This document shows positions 24,597 through 40,686 of a stretch of DNA of 64,000 nt, one piece after another. Position numbers and translations under genes: made by a program. The first letter of the stretch is position 1. Each line of letters begins with the position of its first letter. The notes under the pieces are model-generated. The model had not been told where the DNA came from and ran no database searches. It was given only the letters and a program-made list of their open reading frames with translations. This DNA comes from Neelides folsomi (Eukaryota; Arthropoda; Collembola; Neelipleona; Neelidae). The stretch is taken from NCBI GenBank assembly GCA_034687125.1, contig JAQGBZ010000060.1, forward strand, positions 124,001-188,000, given 5' to 3'.

Positions 24597-26934
24597 CTAA
24601 ATACTTTTCCTTGATAATTGATCGTATTTAGAAACAGCTTCATCCAAATCAACGTAACACCCTTCCAAATGCCTAAAAATTCTTTATTATTAATATTCAC
24701 ATTTTCATTCGATAAATAAATAAATAATTTTTTATTAAAAATATGATTAAACTCATTAAAAATGTTTATTAATGTTAAAAAACCTTTTGACTTTTGTAGG
24801 ATTAAACGCGGTTCTTCCATGCAGAACACGTCGGTTATTAAACGCAACGACGTCTCCTGGAGTGAGTTGGATTTTGAGCTCTGCGCCACTCTCCCTCATT
24901 TTCATTGAAAAGATCTTTGGGAGAAATAATAAAGTGAACAATAACTCTTATTTATCCCTGACATTAACGGGGAATGGCGGGAGGAGAAAAACCTTGTAAG
25001 AATGATAAAACGGGAGGATGACATGAGACGGAGCTTCGAGTGGGCCCATTGTCCGATTATTGTAATGAATCTCCGTCACTTCCCCTTCTTCATCCACACG
25101 AATCACCGGAACTTTGTGCGAATAATATTGCTAAATAGCCAACACGCACCAAATCCACATAAATAAATGGTTCAAATATTCACGCCACATCAGTTATAAA
25201 AATTCAAATCCATAAAGTAATATAGAAATTAATTTAAAAAATACTTGTTAGCTTATTACATAGTCGTATAAAAATTGTATAAAATAATTGTTAATTTGTT
25301 AATGATCAAATAAATGTTTTTTCACTGATTTGTGTCTTATTGTGAAATGGACTGGAGTTGTAGTGAGAAGATGAAAAGCTGCTGGTTCATTTTCTTCCAT
25401 CCATTTCCCAATTCTAAACCCATCCACAAAAAAAGACATCCCGCCCTGACTCATCGATTTTTCTTCTTCTTGGGCACTCTGTTTCATAAAGAAATTTAAT
25501 TAGCTAATCATCTATTTAACTTTTATAAATGAAGATTAAAACCTTAATACAATGAAGGATTTGCATGCCCGGAGATTTTTCTCGATAATTCCTAACAACA
25601 AAAAAGAATGATAAAAGATTAAATGAATTGAAAAATATTAAAATACGCCGCTTGTTAAATGAATTTAAAAATAAAATAAAATAAAATCTTAATTATATTT
25701 TAGTTGCATGACTTGGGATTTCATTTTATGTACATGTCAGTGTGGTGAAAAAGAAAAGCTCCAGAATTTGCCAGATGAGCTTTTGGGTCTTCGGGTTGAT
25801 TAATGACATCAAAAGTGAGTCCATAGGAAGTTTCCTTCACGTATGCGAACCGATTTACTAAATCAACGATTCGGTGTTTCTCCGGAGGAACTTTCCTTAT
25901 AAAAGCAATCCCGAATTTATGGAACATTTCGAGCCAACTACGAAGCCCCTCGTCATTTTCGCATATTTCTTCATAAGAAAGGTGAGGAAATGAAGTCCAA
26001 ATGGAGGTTCGATCCCACAATTCAATTTCAGGACGAAAAAACGTAGCTTTTCCTCTCTCGTACACATTTCTCATTAAAATCTTCCCATAATGACTCAGCC
26101 TGGGAAATTGACCAAAATTAACTATAGTTCAAATAAAAATTCATATAAGAAATAAAAATATTTCCATTTCCTCTAACATGTATGATAAGAGTAAGATGCC
26201 GTATGAAATATAATGGTGCTGTAGTGCTGGATAGGTATATTAAATATTTAACAGAATTTGCTATAATTTGGGATAAAAGCATTAAAAGTTCCTTTTGATT
26301 ATAACGAACCATGAAGAGTCGTAAGATGAAATGTGTTGAATTTCATCCGAGTCTTTCCAGACGACTGTGAGCTGCTGGCCATAATTAGAAAGGAAAAAGG
26401 AACCAACTTTGCATGAATTCACTTCAAGCGACGGAGTATCCAAAAGCTTTTGACGAGTTTCACCGTGGACGCATTCCGGGCAATAGCAATTATCTCGCAG
26501 CTATTCACAATTACAAACATTTAATTTAGTTTACTTAATATTATTATTAAAGGATATTTTGCATAATTAACGATTTGCAATACCCAGATATATTTAAATT
26601 CGGCTACTTCATGGTTTGCAAATATGAGTTTCAAAGTGTGATGAGCTGAGGGAAGAATGGAAGTGATGGAGGGAGATTTCCACGATTTCCACTCTCCATT
26701 GATTGAAGCGGAAGTGAGGGAAGAAAAACATCTCCGCCACTCACAAATAAAACTTTTCTTCAAAAAAGTAACAAAGGGAGGTTGGGGAATGAAAAAGCTC
26801 TTGAGCATTTTTTCTCTACTAAAACTTAAACTATGTTTTGGATAAGTGGAAAAAGACGACGGCTTTGGGAGATTTCTGCTTAATAACTTCCTTTTGATTA
26901 ACGGATCAAATGTTTTAAATATAAAACATCCCAT
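24597..26934 (-). CDS. BBOX1: gamma-butyrobetaine dioxygenase (carnitine synthesis)
   Basis: Eight minus-strand exons, 26584-26934, 26310-26500, 25734-26099, 25543-25591, 25326-25478, 24993-25130, 24784-24914 and 24597-24672, give 484 residues. The enzyme is a 2-oxoglutarate/Fe(II) oxygenase that hydroxylates gamma-butyrobetaine to carnitine. The N-domain opens LRDNCYCPECVH (residues 118-129), with the three Cys of the zinc site known in this family. The iron facial triad is visible as HTD (about 300-302) and His448 in VLHGRT, and the C-terminus RHLEGCYVDLDEA is diagnostic and closer to BBOX1 than to trimethyllysine dioxygenase. The odd part is about 117 residues before the zinc domain, basic and rich in Ser, Lys and Arg, absent from the cytosolic vertebrate enzyme. 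A later Met (about residue 43) is an alternative start. Confidence 0.92.
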
Positions 26935-27672
26935 TTCTCAATTTCCTCAAAACTCACCGACAGATCGACTGATCCACATTATTTATACATTTTATCCTTC
27001 CATCAAATCTATACATTCAAGGTTTGTTATGTATACAATGTATGTAATACAATGTATGTAACTACAATATAAGTAAATGTTAAATATTATTATTTTATAC
27101 TAGGTATGTATGTTATATATTTAATAATAATAAAATAAGTACTGCATATTGGTTTCATTTGCACTGCGATAAAAGATTTGACATGATCAAATAAAATGCA
27201 TTAATGAAATCTTATCATTTCTCTTGTAATGTCATGAACCTCGTGGAAGAGTGAAGGATTCGTGGCTTTTGGATGTGATCCCATGCCCCTCGTGATTGAA
27301 CATTTAACACAAAATAGTCGATTGATAATACTATTTTAATAATATACACATCTATTATTTTATTAGTAATAGCATACATAAATACGAGAGACATACTCTC
27401 AAGTTTATAAATAATGGAAGATTTACGCGAAAAATTTAAAAAATGGCATGTGATTTTGTATTAAAAGTTAAAATTTTTATTTGAAAATATTGACAATATT
27501 GATAATATTGATATAAAAATCACATGACATTTTTTAAATCTTTTCGCGTAAATCTTCCATTTATTTATAAACTTGAGAGCACTCGAGAGTACCTTCTTTC
27601 TTTCTGATTTTATTTTGACATGAATTTAATATTATAACAAATTAATATTTTTTGGAACAGTGACAAATATTT
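26935..27672. other. intergenic region between the dioxygenase and UGT genes
   Basis: The 5' flank of gamma-butyrobetaine dioxygenase and the 3' flank of the UGT. It includes the foldback element at 27385-27589. No gene was seen. Confidence 0.6.
27385..27589. mobile_element. 205-bp foldback element flanked by TA (MITE-like)
   Basis: The left arm from CTCTCAAGTTTATAAATAAT (27396 on), through GGAAGATTTACGCGAAAA, matches the reverse complement of the right arm ending at 27579 over about 65 bp with few differences. The outer ends are short CGAGAG/CTCTCG-type sequences. TA dinucleotides lie directly outside at 27383-27384 and 27590-27591. The centre is AT-rich with repeated AATATTGA. A non-autonomous TA-specific DNA transposon is likely. 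Confidence 0.75.
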
Positions 27673-29590
27673 TTATTTCATTTTCTTCATTTTTTGGTTC
27701 TTACTCTCATTTTTATCAGTAAATAGGAGGCGGATCAACATTTTCCAAATACATTTAATAACTTTAAATATAATAGTTATTAAAAGAGAGGCGATAAGGA
27801 TGAAGGTGAGGAGAACATCAATTGAATAGTAAGAAAAAAAGGACAGATCTCTCGCCGGGGATCGAAGTTGTGGAGCTCCTCTGTGTCTCATTACATATTC
27901 TGCCCAAAACACGGCCGTGTCTAATGGATTTCTTTCTCGATCTCGGAATACACTTGACAATTCTTTGGCTTTATTCCTATACCTGAGAAAATATGAATAA
28001 AATATTAAAACATTAAATCTTAATTCAATTTCGAGTATTAATTGTAATTCAATTTAATTATATTCGAATATTATATAATTACATGCTTATTTCTTGAGCT
28101 TAATGTTGTTAGTTATATAGGTAGTTATATAGTTAGTTATTTAATTTTAATAGATTGATTTAATTTCTTACTTTGGATCATTTAAAAGCTTGCCAAGAAC
28201 TGCCAATACGGAGTCTTTGGAAATGTCAGTGAATTGCATTTTAATGGCATAACCTCCATTTTCTGCCATTGCCATATTCCAATCTTGATCTCCAAACATT
28301 GGCAAACCCAACAAAGGAACTCCATGATGAACTGCTTCCTGTGTGCTCAACATTCCTCCATGAGTTATGAAAACTCGGATTTTTGAATGGCCCAAAATGT
28401 CTTGTTGGGGAGCCCATTTGACAAGTTTTACATTTTCAGGAAGAGTTTCCTTCATTTCCTCAGTTTCCCATTTCCAAATCACACGCTGTTTGAGTTCCTT
28501 AAAAGCCCCGAGAAAAGCCTTGCGATATTCATCCGGCATTGTGTGTGCAGGAACCACTGAGCCCATGCTGAAGAAAATAAAGCCATCTTTCCCTCCATCG
28601 ACGAACTCTTCCAAGTCCTTAAATATATTTTAAAAATTTAATTAAATGAAAATAAATCATTTTAAAAATTAATTTTATATTGCCGTTTCCTCATTTTCAT
28701 GTTTAATTAAAGTGTAATATTTAAGTTAAATTAATTGCCAAATTAATTCATTAATTAATTACCTTTGGAAGAGGTTTCGCATCTTTACAATGCATCCCGG
28801 CCACTTCGATCGAATCAGGTAAAAATGGCCGCGCGTAATTAATCGAAAAATGAGTGTTTGAAATGACCAAGCTCACATTTTTGTAAATCTCTGCGGCAGA
28901 GGGGAAATCTTCTCCGAATACATTCCGATAAACGGTCTCCATAATTGGAACCAATTGGAAATAATATTTGTACCTGATAACTCCATTCGTCCAAATTTGC
29001 GAAATTCTTTGGAAAAAGTTCATCTGGTCGGTCAACTCTGACCACACAATTGGGACAAAGGAAGGTGGTGAGGGAGTTCCGGTCACTCCTGTAATATAAC
29101 TAGGAATCCCAAAGGCACTATAAAGTATAAAATTCGTTTTCATATGGACGGGAATGGCGAGGGTGCATTCGTTAATGAAGGCACTTAAAATGATCAAATC
29201 GAATTTTTCTTTTAAGAGTTCTTTGATCTCTGGCATTTCGTAATAAGATTCACAAAGTAATTGGATTCCTGGAAGGAGGTTAAACGGATTTACGATTTTC
29301 CCTTTTAATCGCATTTCGAACGGATTGAACAATTTGTCGTTTTTAGCCAAATCTTCAAAAGTCATCCCATTGATTTCTCTAATATTTGGATGAGAATTTG
29401 ACTTGGGGGATTTGTATGAATTGACTATTGTCACTTCATGACCGCGTTTGGCCAATTCGACCAATAAATCTTGCTGGGCATTTCGATAGCTTTGACCTGA
29501 AACAAAGGCAAGGGCCAAAATCTTTTCTCCGCTCACTTCAAATTGGAAGAATAAACTGAAAAATTGAAGTAATAGAAGCAGAAGAATCAT
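27673..29590 (-). CDS. UDP-glycosyltransferase, membrane-bound
   Basis: Three minus-strand exons, 28763-29590, 28172-28617 and 27673-27982, give 527 residues, the usual UGT length. It transfers a sugar from a UDP-sugar to small lipophilic acceptors in the ER lumen, a detoxification or endobiotic role. A signal peptide (ILLLLLLQFFSLFFQ) starts at the first ATG, 29588-29590; an upstream in-frame GTG is ignored. The acceptor-binding half fills exon 1. The UGT signature begins at about residue 344 (WAPQQDILGH), continues through FITHGG (HGG at 362-364), and includes the donor-sugar DQ at 386-387. One membrane helix (about 481-499, LLTFILIASLLITIIF) is followed by a lysine-rich cytosolic tail ending KKMK, which fits a dilysine ER-retrieval signal. 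The specific acceptor cannot be inferred. Confidence 0.95.
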
Positions 29591-32500
29591 TTTGGTAATA
29601 TTACTATTAATATTACAAAGTTTCACGATCTATCGTTGTCCTTTTTCTATTTTGAAAAGTAATTGAAAATTTATATAATTTAAAGTATAATAAAAACTTT
29701 AAATGATGTGTATAATATGGCTACAAATCTAGATAAATATTTCAATATTAAATACAAGTATGTACTAAATACATACAATATTCAAATATAAATCAATATA
29801 TGGTAAGTAAAAGCAAATGAGTAAATGCCAAATTCAATTCAACAGCCAAACAATATTCAAATTCTAAGTAAAAAAAGTAAACTATTTAGAGACATTTTGT
29901 GTTTGAATGCCCAAATTCAAATGCGTCATGGGTCATGGGACAATTTTAAATAATCTTAAAAAGCTTATTATTTGCTAACAGATAGGAGAACATAGAGTGA
30001 GTTTTACATATTATTGAATTTATACAGAACTACTAACATTAAGTAAATACAAATACACTATGTAGACATTCTACATACTGCATAACTGCATACTGTAATG
30101 AAACTTTACATTATTACTCAAATATAAACTTAAAGCACCATAGTTCAAAAACAGATAATTTTAATATTTGTTTACTAATGATAATGATTCCCTTAAAGCA
30201 TGTACTACTCGTGAGCACGGGAGTTGTCAAAATCCCTTTTATGACTACTTTGCATTCTTTTCTCAAACTATTCATTATATCACATTTTGCACTTTAATTA
30301 ATCAAAAGTTTATTCGAAAATAAACTGTAATTAACAAAAGATTTTAAATGAAATTAAAACTTTAACTATAAGAAAAATCTAATACTTGGTAACGTCACCC
30401 CTAGTTTTAATTTGCTCACGGGTTCTCTGAGATATAGAAGAGACCAATCTCTGACAAGTTTAATTTAAAATCTTTTGTTAATTTCAATTTATATTATATA
30501 ACTAATGATTAATTAAAGTGCAAAATGTGATATACTGAATAATTTGAGAAAAGAATGCAAGGTAGTCGTAAAAGGGATTTTGACAACTCCCGTGCTGACG
30601 AGTAGTATACCTGTATGTATGTATTAAAGGTTTACGAAATGTGCGTATAAATTAAAGTAATATAATATAATCATTATAATCGTTTAATCTTATTATTATG
30701 TGTGAGTCGGGTACTTTGTCTTAATGTAAGTCATTGTAAGTTAGTATTAAAGTTGAAGTCTAGGATGAATTAAAGGATTACTTGCAAGGCTAAGCGCGTC
30801 ATTAAAGAAATGTTAATCAATCATTAGTTTCATAAGACGATGTTCCTCTCATCAATGTTAATGAAGTCATCTTCTTTTTAAATAATCTTAAAGACGCTTT
30901 AGACATCCCACGTTGTAGCTTAATATCCGATTTTTTTAACATCTCGGTTAATAAGCTTTTATCACCCACTGCCCCAATGGAACCTTGACCATAAACTTAC
31001 ATTTTAAATTGAGGTTGGGTAAAATAATAAAATGAAGCTTCCTCGTCCAACATCTTACAAATTTTCATTATAATGCTAATGGGAATTGTAATAAGATTTA
31101 TAAAATAATTACCTATAATTAATTTTTTCCTCACTTTCACTTACTCTCGTTTTTATATTTAGCTAATATTCCCAGATCATTTTTCATACTGTTAATCTTT
31201 ATTATAAATAATTTTACTCATAATGATGCTTAACAGGAACGGAAAAAACTTATTACATTAAATGTCAAGATTAAAAAGACGGAAATTGAGTTTTTGTGAT
31301 CATAACATGTGAAGCATCAAGTGTAGCATGTTCTTATGTCTGTAATTGCGAGTATTCAATCATAAAATGAATAAAATAAATGAGGTTCCTTTCCTACTTA
31401 CAAACCAAATGGTTAAATTGCCGGCGATTGTCTTTTTATTTCATGTAGATATATCCTAATTACTAATAGTTAAAAAATGTACGTCTATCGAAATTGCAAT
31501 GCCGACATAAGAAGAATTTTAAATGTTTTAATACTACATTAAATGCTTAAAAGAAATAATTTTTAATAGATAGATAAGATAATACATTTAGTATTTCCCA
31601 AACTTTTGCCTTATTTTATATGTGTGTCATACTGTATATATTGGAACATTTTGAAGGAATTAAATGAATTAATGTTTATTGTTGTATAACTTGTAATTAT
31701 TTAAGAACTTACTCTATGCTCCTATATGTACGATAAAAGATAATAAGAGCGTATGACCAAGGTTCTTCTTCTTCTACGTACATTCTCACTTTCGCACATT
31801 GTTTTATTATCCCTTTATGTATCACAGTATCACTCGCAGCTATTCGACAGACAAATGATCGCCTCAAGATTAAAAAACATACTTGTGAGAGAATCTCCGC
31901 GTAAGATTTATAAAAGTGAAAAGGACACTTGGAAAATAATGATAATGACACACAATTTCCTAAATGCTAATAAGAATTTCCTCGTTAACAATCTTGAGCA
32001 TATTAGGGAGTATGCAAAGACAAAGATTGGATTTATTTAGTTGTTTTAATGGGAAAGGTGAGCTCGATATTTCATGACATGGTCAAATGGTCAAATTGGC
32101 TTCTCTTACCAATACAAAAAGTATAAAATATTTATGTATTCTTATAATGTATTTATTTGTAAGTATAAAAGTAGACTCATTGCTAAAATAAAAATTTGAT
32201 TTTATGAAATTAGTTTTTTACTAACACTTAATTCAGATAAGTTGTTTAGTTTGTCCAAAATGAATTTTTATACGCACGAAGCAGTGCTGTTAAGTATTTT
32301 TATATTTAACTACGTTGAATTATGTTGAGATATTCAATTCTCTTATCACTTCTTTTCATCGATGTCGCTTAATATTTATCTTCTTCAGAATAAAGTTAAA
32401 TGATTCCACTTGTAGTTCCTTTCGTCTTATGTCAGCACAAGTTTTTATGTTACTAAATGCGAAGGTGTTAAATTGCAACTCCAAATCAATGCTTTTGCAT

Positions 32501-34170
32501 ACGCATTTAAACCTGTATCTTTAAACAGCTTTGTAAATATATTAATATTAATTGATTCCTTACTTTCATTACAATGTATAAAGCTTTGAATAGTATAATC
32601 CTTTGCGATTTTGCGAATCAACTTTATATACCTTTATAGGAACTAACATAATATGTTCTTAGGTCTCATTAAATATTAAAAGGAAATAAGGAGTTAATTC
32701 TTCCAAAATAATATTAGTAAATTAAACTATGATATTATGTTACATTGTGTAGTAATTACTCTAATATAAAATACTTAATTATATTTAATTCTCTATACAT
32801 AATTTGAACATTAAGAACTCTGAATTATATAATGAAGCATGTCATACATATCGTAAAAGTTCTAAATAATTTTTTTTAAACACATGCCATTTTTATATAG
32901 GTTAAAAAAGTTTATTTATATTTGTCCTTGTACTATACATTTGTACTTGTGTACATATTATTATTAAATAGAATATTTATTTAAAGGTAAAAGTATATAA
33001 TACATTTAAGATTTTTTTGTTAAAAACATTGGGTATATTATATTCAATTAACTAAATATTAGATAATAGGTAAGTGTGCATATAGTATAATTAAAGGGAA
33101 GCTTGAGGAAATTATACCACTATTGGTGAGGAGAGGAATCATTATGTTGTTACAAAATTTCCCTAATATTTATAGTTCATTATTTTATTAAGGCGTTAAA
33201 CCCTACTTACCTTATACTTATCTTATTGTTACTACTTATTTATTATATTAAATTAAATATTTATAGCAGATAATTGGTAAAAAAATTAGAGGAAAGCAAT
33301 TTAGCTATGTAATAATGCTAAGATGATTCAATCTATAGTTAGAAGAATTGAATGTTTTGCAGTTTTGGGACTTTCGTGCCATTAAGCTTGAAAATATATA
33401 TTTAAACTTATGGGGTTTCTTTCAATAAAATGATCACAAGTTTACATCGATGTTGGAAAAATCTTTTAAACAATGAGGAAAAATCAGAAATCACACCATT
33501 AATGTCGTTTTTTGCCCATCGTCCCTTCCCTTAGCCCATTATACATAAGTATCAGTATTAGTTAAGTAAGGTGCAATAAGTACCATATATTTCTATCGCT
33601 TTAATACCTAGAACATATCTGTACATATAAGTATTTCCTTTAACTTACCTTAAAGCTAGCATGGAATTTTTTATCAAGGTGGAATTCTCCAATAGAATAA
33701 CAGGTAATTGTACGAAGCACCGTCCTGGTATAAGTACATCCACACTAACTAACTAATGATAAATGTAGTTACTTACATATCCCAATGAATTCACTTAAGT
33801 GAATGAAAACTTGTACAATGTTCCAGAGATTCCAGACACTTCAATCAAGTATAAAAATAGCTCTGTGTATGGCAGAAACCCGCGCTCATTGTCTCCACCA
33901 GAAAAGTGAAACAAATCAAGTTTCGATATTCCAATTCATTTTGGGAGTCCTCTTTGTGAGGTCCTCATTTTTAACCATTGGGCTTTCGTACTTTGATTGT
34001 GGGAAGAAGCTAGTTGAGGAAATTAACTGCTCATTTACTTCCCTAATCCTAAAAGCATAAAAGAACGTCTGAGCATTGGTTCAGTGGCAGACGAAGATTG
34101 GTCCTAAATCTGCGCACATCTTGGCATCTTCTTGGTAGATGTGTTCGCTCACTTGTGGTACCATTTAAAG
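29591..34170. other. 4.6-kb intergenic region
   Basis: AT-rich sequence between the UGT (-) and the carboxylesterase (+), which are divergent. It holds the palindromic element at 30205-30605. A 95-codon plus-strand frame at 31753-32040 with a hydrophobic start resembles no family I know and was not called. Promoters of both flanking genes presumably lie here. Confidence 0.5.
30205..30605. mobile_element. 401-bp palindromic DNA transposon remnant with TA target duplication
   Basis: The ends are CTACTCGTGAGCACGGGAGT on the left and, as the reverse complement on the right, CTACTCGTCAGCACGGGAGT. Pairing continues through TTGTCAAAATCCCTTTTA and TTTGCACTTTAATTAATCA, then more loosely through AACAAAAGATTTTAAAT, giving arms of about 150 bp around a loop of about 90 bp. 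TA flanks both sides (30203-30204 and 30606-30607). There is no transposase frame inside. The pattern fits a non-autonomous Tc1/mariner-superfamily element. Confidence 0.88.
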
Positions 34171-37911
<3,741 letters not shown>

Positions 37912-38362
37912 ACCTCATCAAACCAAACTTACAAAATGTATTAACTAAAGAAAACCTAAAGACTGATTATCCCTTTTTACAGATGTATAAAATGTTCAAT
38001 GTATAATATCTGTATTTATAAAAATACGAACTTTTACATAAATACAATTATGTATAAGAATTTTATTACATAAAAGTTAAATTTGAAAAAATTACACTCA
38101 TTTTGTATAATAAGACAATTAAAATTACAAGTTATTTAAACTTTTGTGAAAAGATATTTTTATTATATAAATAGGAATGTTAATATATTTATATAGTTTA
38201 AGTTTAAAATATAAACATTTTTTTAAAAATTGAGTAAATTTTACTCCTTTTGTTAAATAATATAAATGAAGTTTGTCAATTAATATGTAATAAAGTTTGA
38301 AAAAACATTTTTCATTATATAAAACGTTGTGATTTTGCGAATTAAAATCGAAATTATTTGAA
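37912..38362. other. convergent intergenic space
   Basis: AT-rich 3' flanks of the carboxylesterase (+) and the ASH-domain gene (-). Nothing else was seen. Confidence 0.6.
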
Positions 38363-40686
38363 TCATTTTCCTCGGCCTATAAGTGGAATCTAAAAAGAAT
38401 TGAATTAATAAATACAGATATATTAAAATATTTGTGCTCTCATATTTAATATTTAACTTTAGAATTTGTGCAAATCATAAATGAAGAAATACCTTTGCTT
38501 TGAATGCAACAGTCGGCTCATTTGCCTCAAGGATGTGGAATTTAATTTTGATTTCTCCATTGTGTTGGCCAACTTCTTTAGGACTAAATGAAATTTCAAA
38601 CTTTTTTGTTTCTCCTTGTGACAATACGATCGTGAATTCGCTAAATTCTGTACGAGCTGACTTGGAACTCTCAAATGCATTCTGAAAAATCAATCATAAA
38701 ATTAACATTTTTGTCATTTACCCCCAATTGAATTTAAACAGCTAGAACTGAGAAAAAGAACTGAAAGTTAAAATTATAATTAAAAACTTTAATTTAATTT
38801 AACTTTACTTTTGAGAACATTGATAAATTAAAAATTACCAGAAAATAAAAAGTTCTTCTCTGGTTCGATGCAACAATCCTGCAATTAATCTTCAGCTCCT
38901 TTGCTGAATTATTGATAAACGTAATATCTTCAATTCCTCTCGTTCCAATTAAAGTAGTCGGCCATTCCACTTTTTCTTTATCAGTTGACAAATTTGGTCG
39001 TTGGGGGGAATTTCTCCCGTTGGCAGAAACACACGAAGAGACTGATGAAACATTCAATGGGGGTTTATGTTCTCCTTGATGACACGGGCACTGTACTTGG
39101 ATAATAATCTGAGGCATGGGATATCCAGGGAAATGATTTACTCCAGGGACGACTATCTGCTGTTGTTGATTGTAATTAGCTTGAACTTGGACGGGAGCAG
39201 GATATTGTTGATAAAGAGGAAATGAAGATCCAGAACCTTCAGATCGAGCAGAGCCAATAGAGGCGTATGTTGTATTTGGTGTGATTTTTCGACTTATTTC
39301 CATTTCTTTAGTAGGAATAAAATCTTGTTGAGTTTTTTGAGTTTTTGAAGCACCTTTTGGAGTGAGAGTTTTATCGTTTTTATCTTCTGAGATATCGCTC
39401 CTTGAGTCTTTAGTTGAAGTATATGGGACAAATGAATTCCTGGGAGTTGATGTGGCCAAACTGAAAATCCCACCGTCTCGGGAAATATTCGATACGTCTA
39501 ATTCTCTCAGCCCTCGTAAAATACTCCGATCTGATAAATTATACTTTGCGCTTTCTTCTTCAAGCTTCCTCTTTTCGTATTCTTTGTAAAATTCATTTAA
39601 ATTATCTTTCTTTTCTTCAAATAATGAACGCTGGAAGGAATTGAAAACTGAATTTTCTTCAATTGGGATTTCTTGTAGAATGCTCAGGTTTGAATTTTTC
39701 TTCTCTGAACGCTTTTTATTTAAAGCCACTTTGGGGAGAGGAAGATAGTTTTTAAGTGGAGTTTTAATTGGAGAAAAGGCATGACAAGGATTTGTTGAAT
39801 TCATAAGAAAATACTCTCCCATTGTTTGATCTCCCCTTTTCGAATCAAAAAAACTAATAAAAATAATTTTAATTATTAGCTACCTGAACCAGATAGAAAC
39901 TACTTTTATAATCCATTAAATCTTATTAAAACAAATAAATAATAAATATTTTTACAAATTCAGTCCTTACCTGTTTTGAACTGACATTAATGAAAAACTC
40001 TTATCATTTAATAATTGAAGATTCTCATTCTCTTTATAATCTTTTTCCAGAAGCTCTTCTTTTTCTCCAATACTCATGTTAAGAAACTCCGAATCGCTGA
40101 TACTCACATTAACATTAACATTTTCATTTTGAAAATCTTCAATCCTGTAAATAATATATGCAAATATTAAACCAATAATTTTCCAATGTAAATAATATTA
40201 AAATATTTTATATACCTTTGAAATGTCTCTTCCTTCAATGAAAAAGTTTGGTCTTTCAAATCAAAATCATCCCAGGAATCAGTCATCGATTTTGAAACTT
40301 TTGAAGGAATCGAATCATTTGATGTTTTTTTTTTATTAACTTTGCTCTTTTCCATATAATCCTTTAAAAAGAAATCAGTTGCACTAGCCGATTCTTGGTT
40401 GACTTCTCGACTCAAATCATTTACGCTCAGGATAAATTTCGAGTCGTTACCTAATTGAGTGAGGAACAAATTAAAACCCAAATAAGATTACATGAATTTG
40501 GCTGTCATAATCATAATAAATGATTTAAATTGTGATATAAAAGCATAAGTTTTAATTATTTTAACTTTAATTATTTTAATTACCTAATAAATTGCTGATG
40601 CTGAAGAGAGAAGCATTTGAAGACGCAAATGAATCGGCAGGTAAACTTAATCGTCCACCTTTTACTACACTCTTCTTTTGATTCAT
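38363..40686 (-). CDS. ASH-domain protein, probable centrosomal Spd-2/CEP192-like
   Basis: Six minus-strand exons, 40584-40686, 40216-40450, 39971-40144, 38839-39853, 38493-38681 and 38363-38389, give 580 residues. Residues 1 to about 465 are Ser/Asn/Lys-rich and predicted disordered, with no enzyme motif, a YNQQQQ run and several short acidic or basic patches. Residues from about 466 form a beta-sandwich of the ASH/MSP type: VEWPTTLIGTRG, ITFINNS, the conserved core GETKKFEISFSPKEVG, then VAFKAKIPLIGRGK. The last nine codons come from a 27-nt terminal exon with a CTTTTTAG acceptor. They supply the family ending PLxGxG, so I prefer this over reading through to a stop at 38475. ASH domains occur in centrosome and cilium proteins (SPD-2/CEP192, ASPM, hydin). 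The length, single C-terminal ASH and disordered lead suggest Spd-2, but this is inference. Confidence 0.72.

Noticed and set aside
31753-32040. 95-codon plus-strand frame with a hydrophobic start
   Set aside because: No motif, splice context or coding bias. The hydrophobic lead is explained by AT-rich codons.
33803-34060. 85-codon frame just before the carboxylesterase
   Set aside because: No recognisable domain; it lies in the presumed promoter and 5' UTR.
34075-34150. tRNA-like A-box (GGTTCAGTGG) upstream of the carboxylesterase
   Set aside because: No matching B box, acceptor stem or anticodon arm could be drawn; chance similarity.
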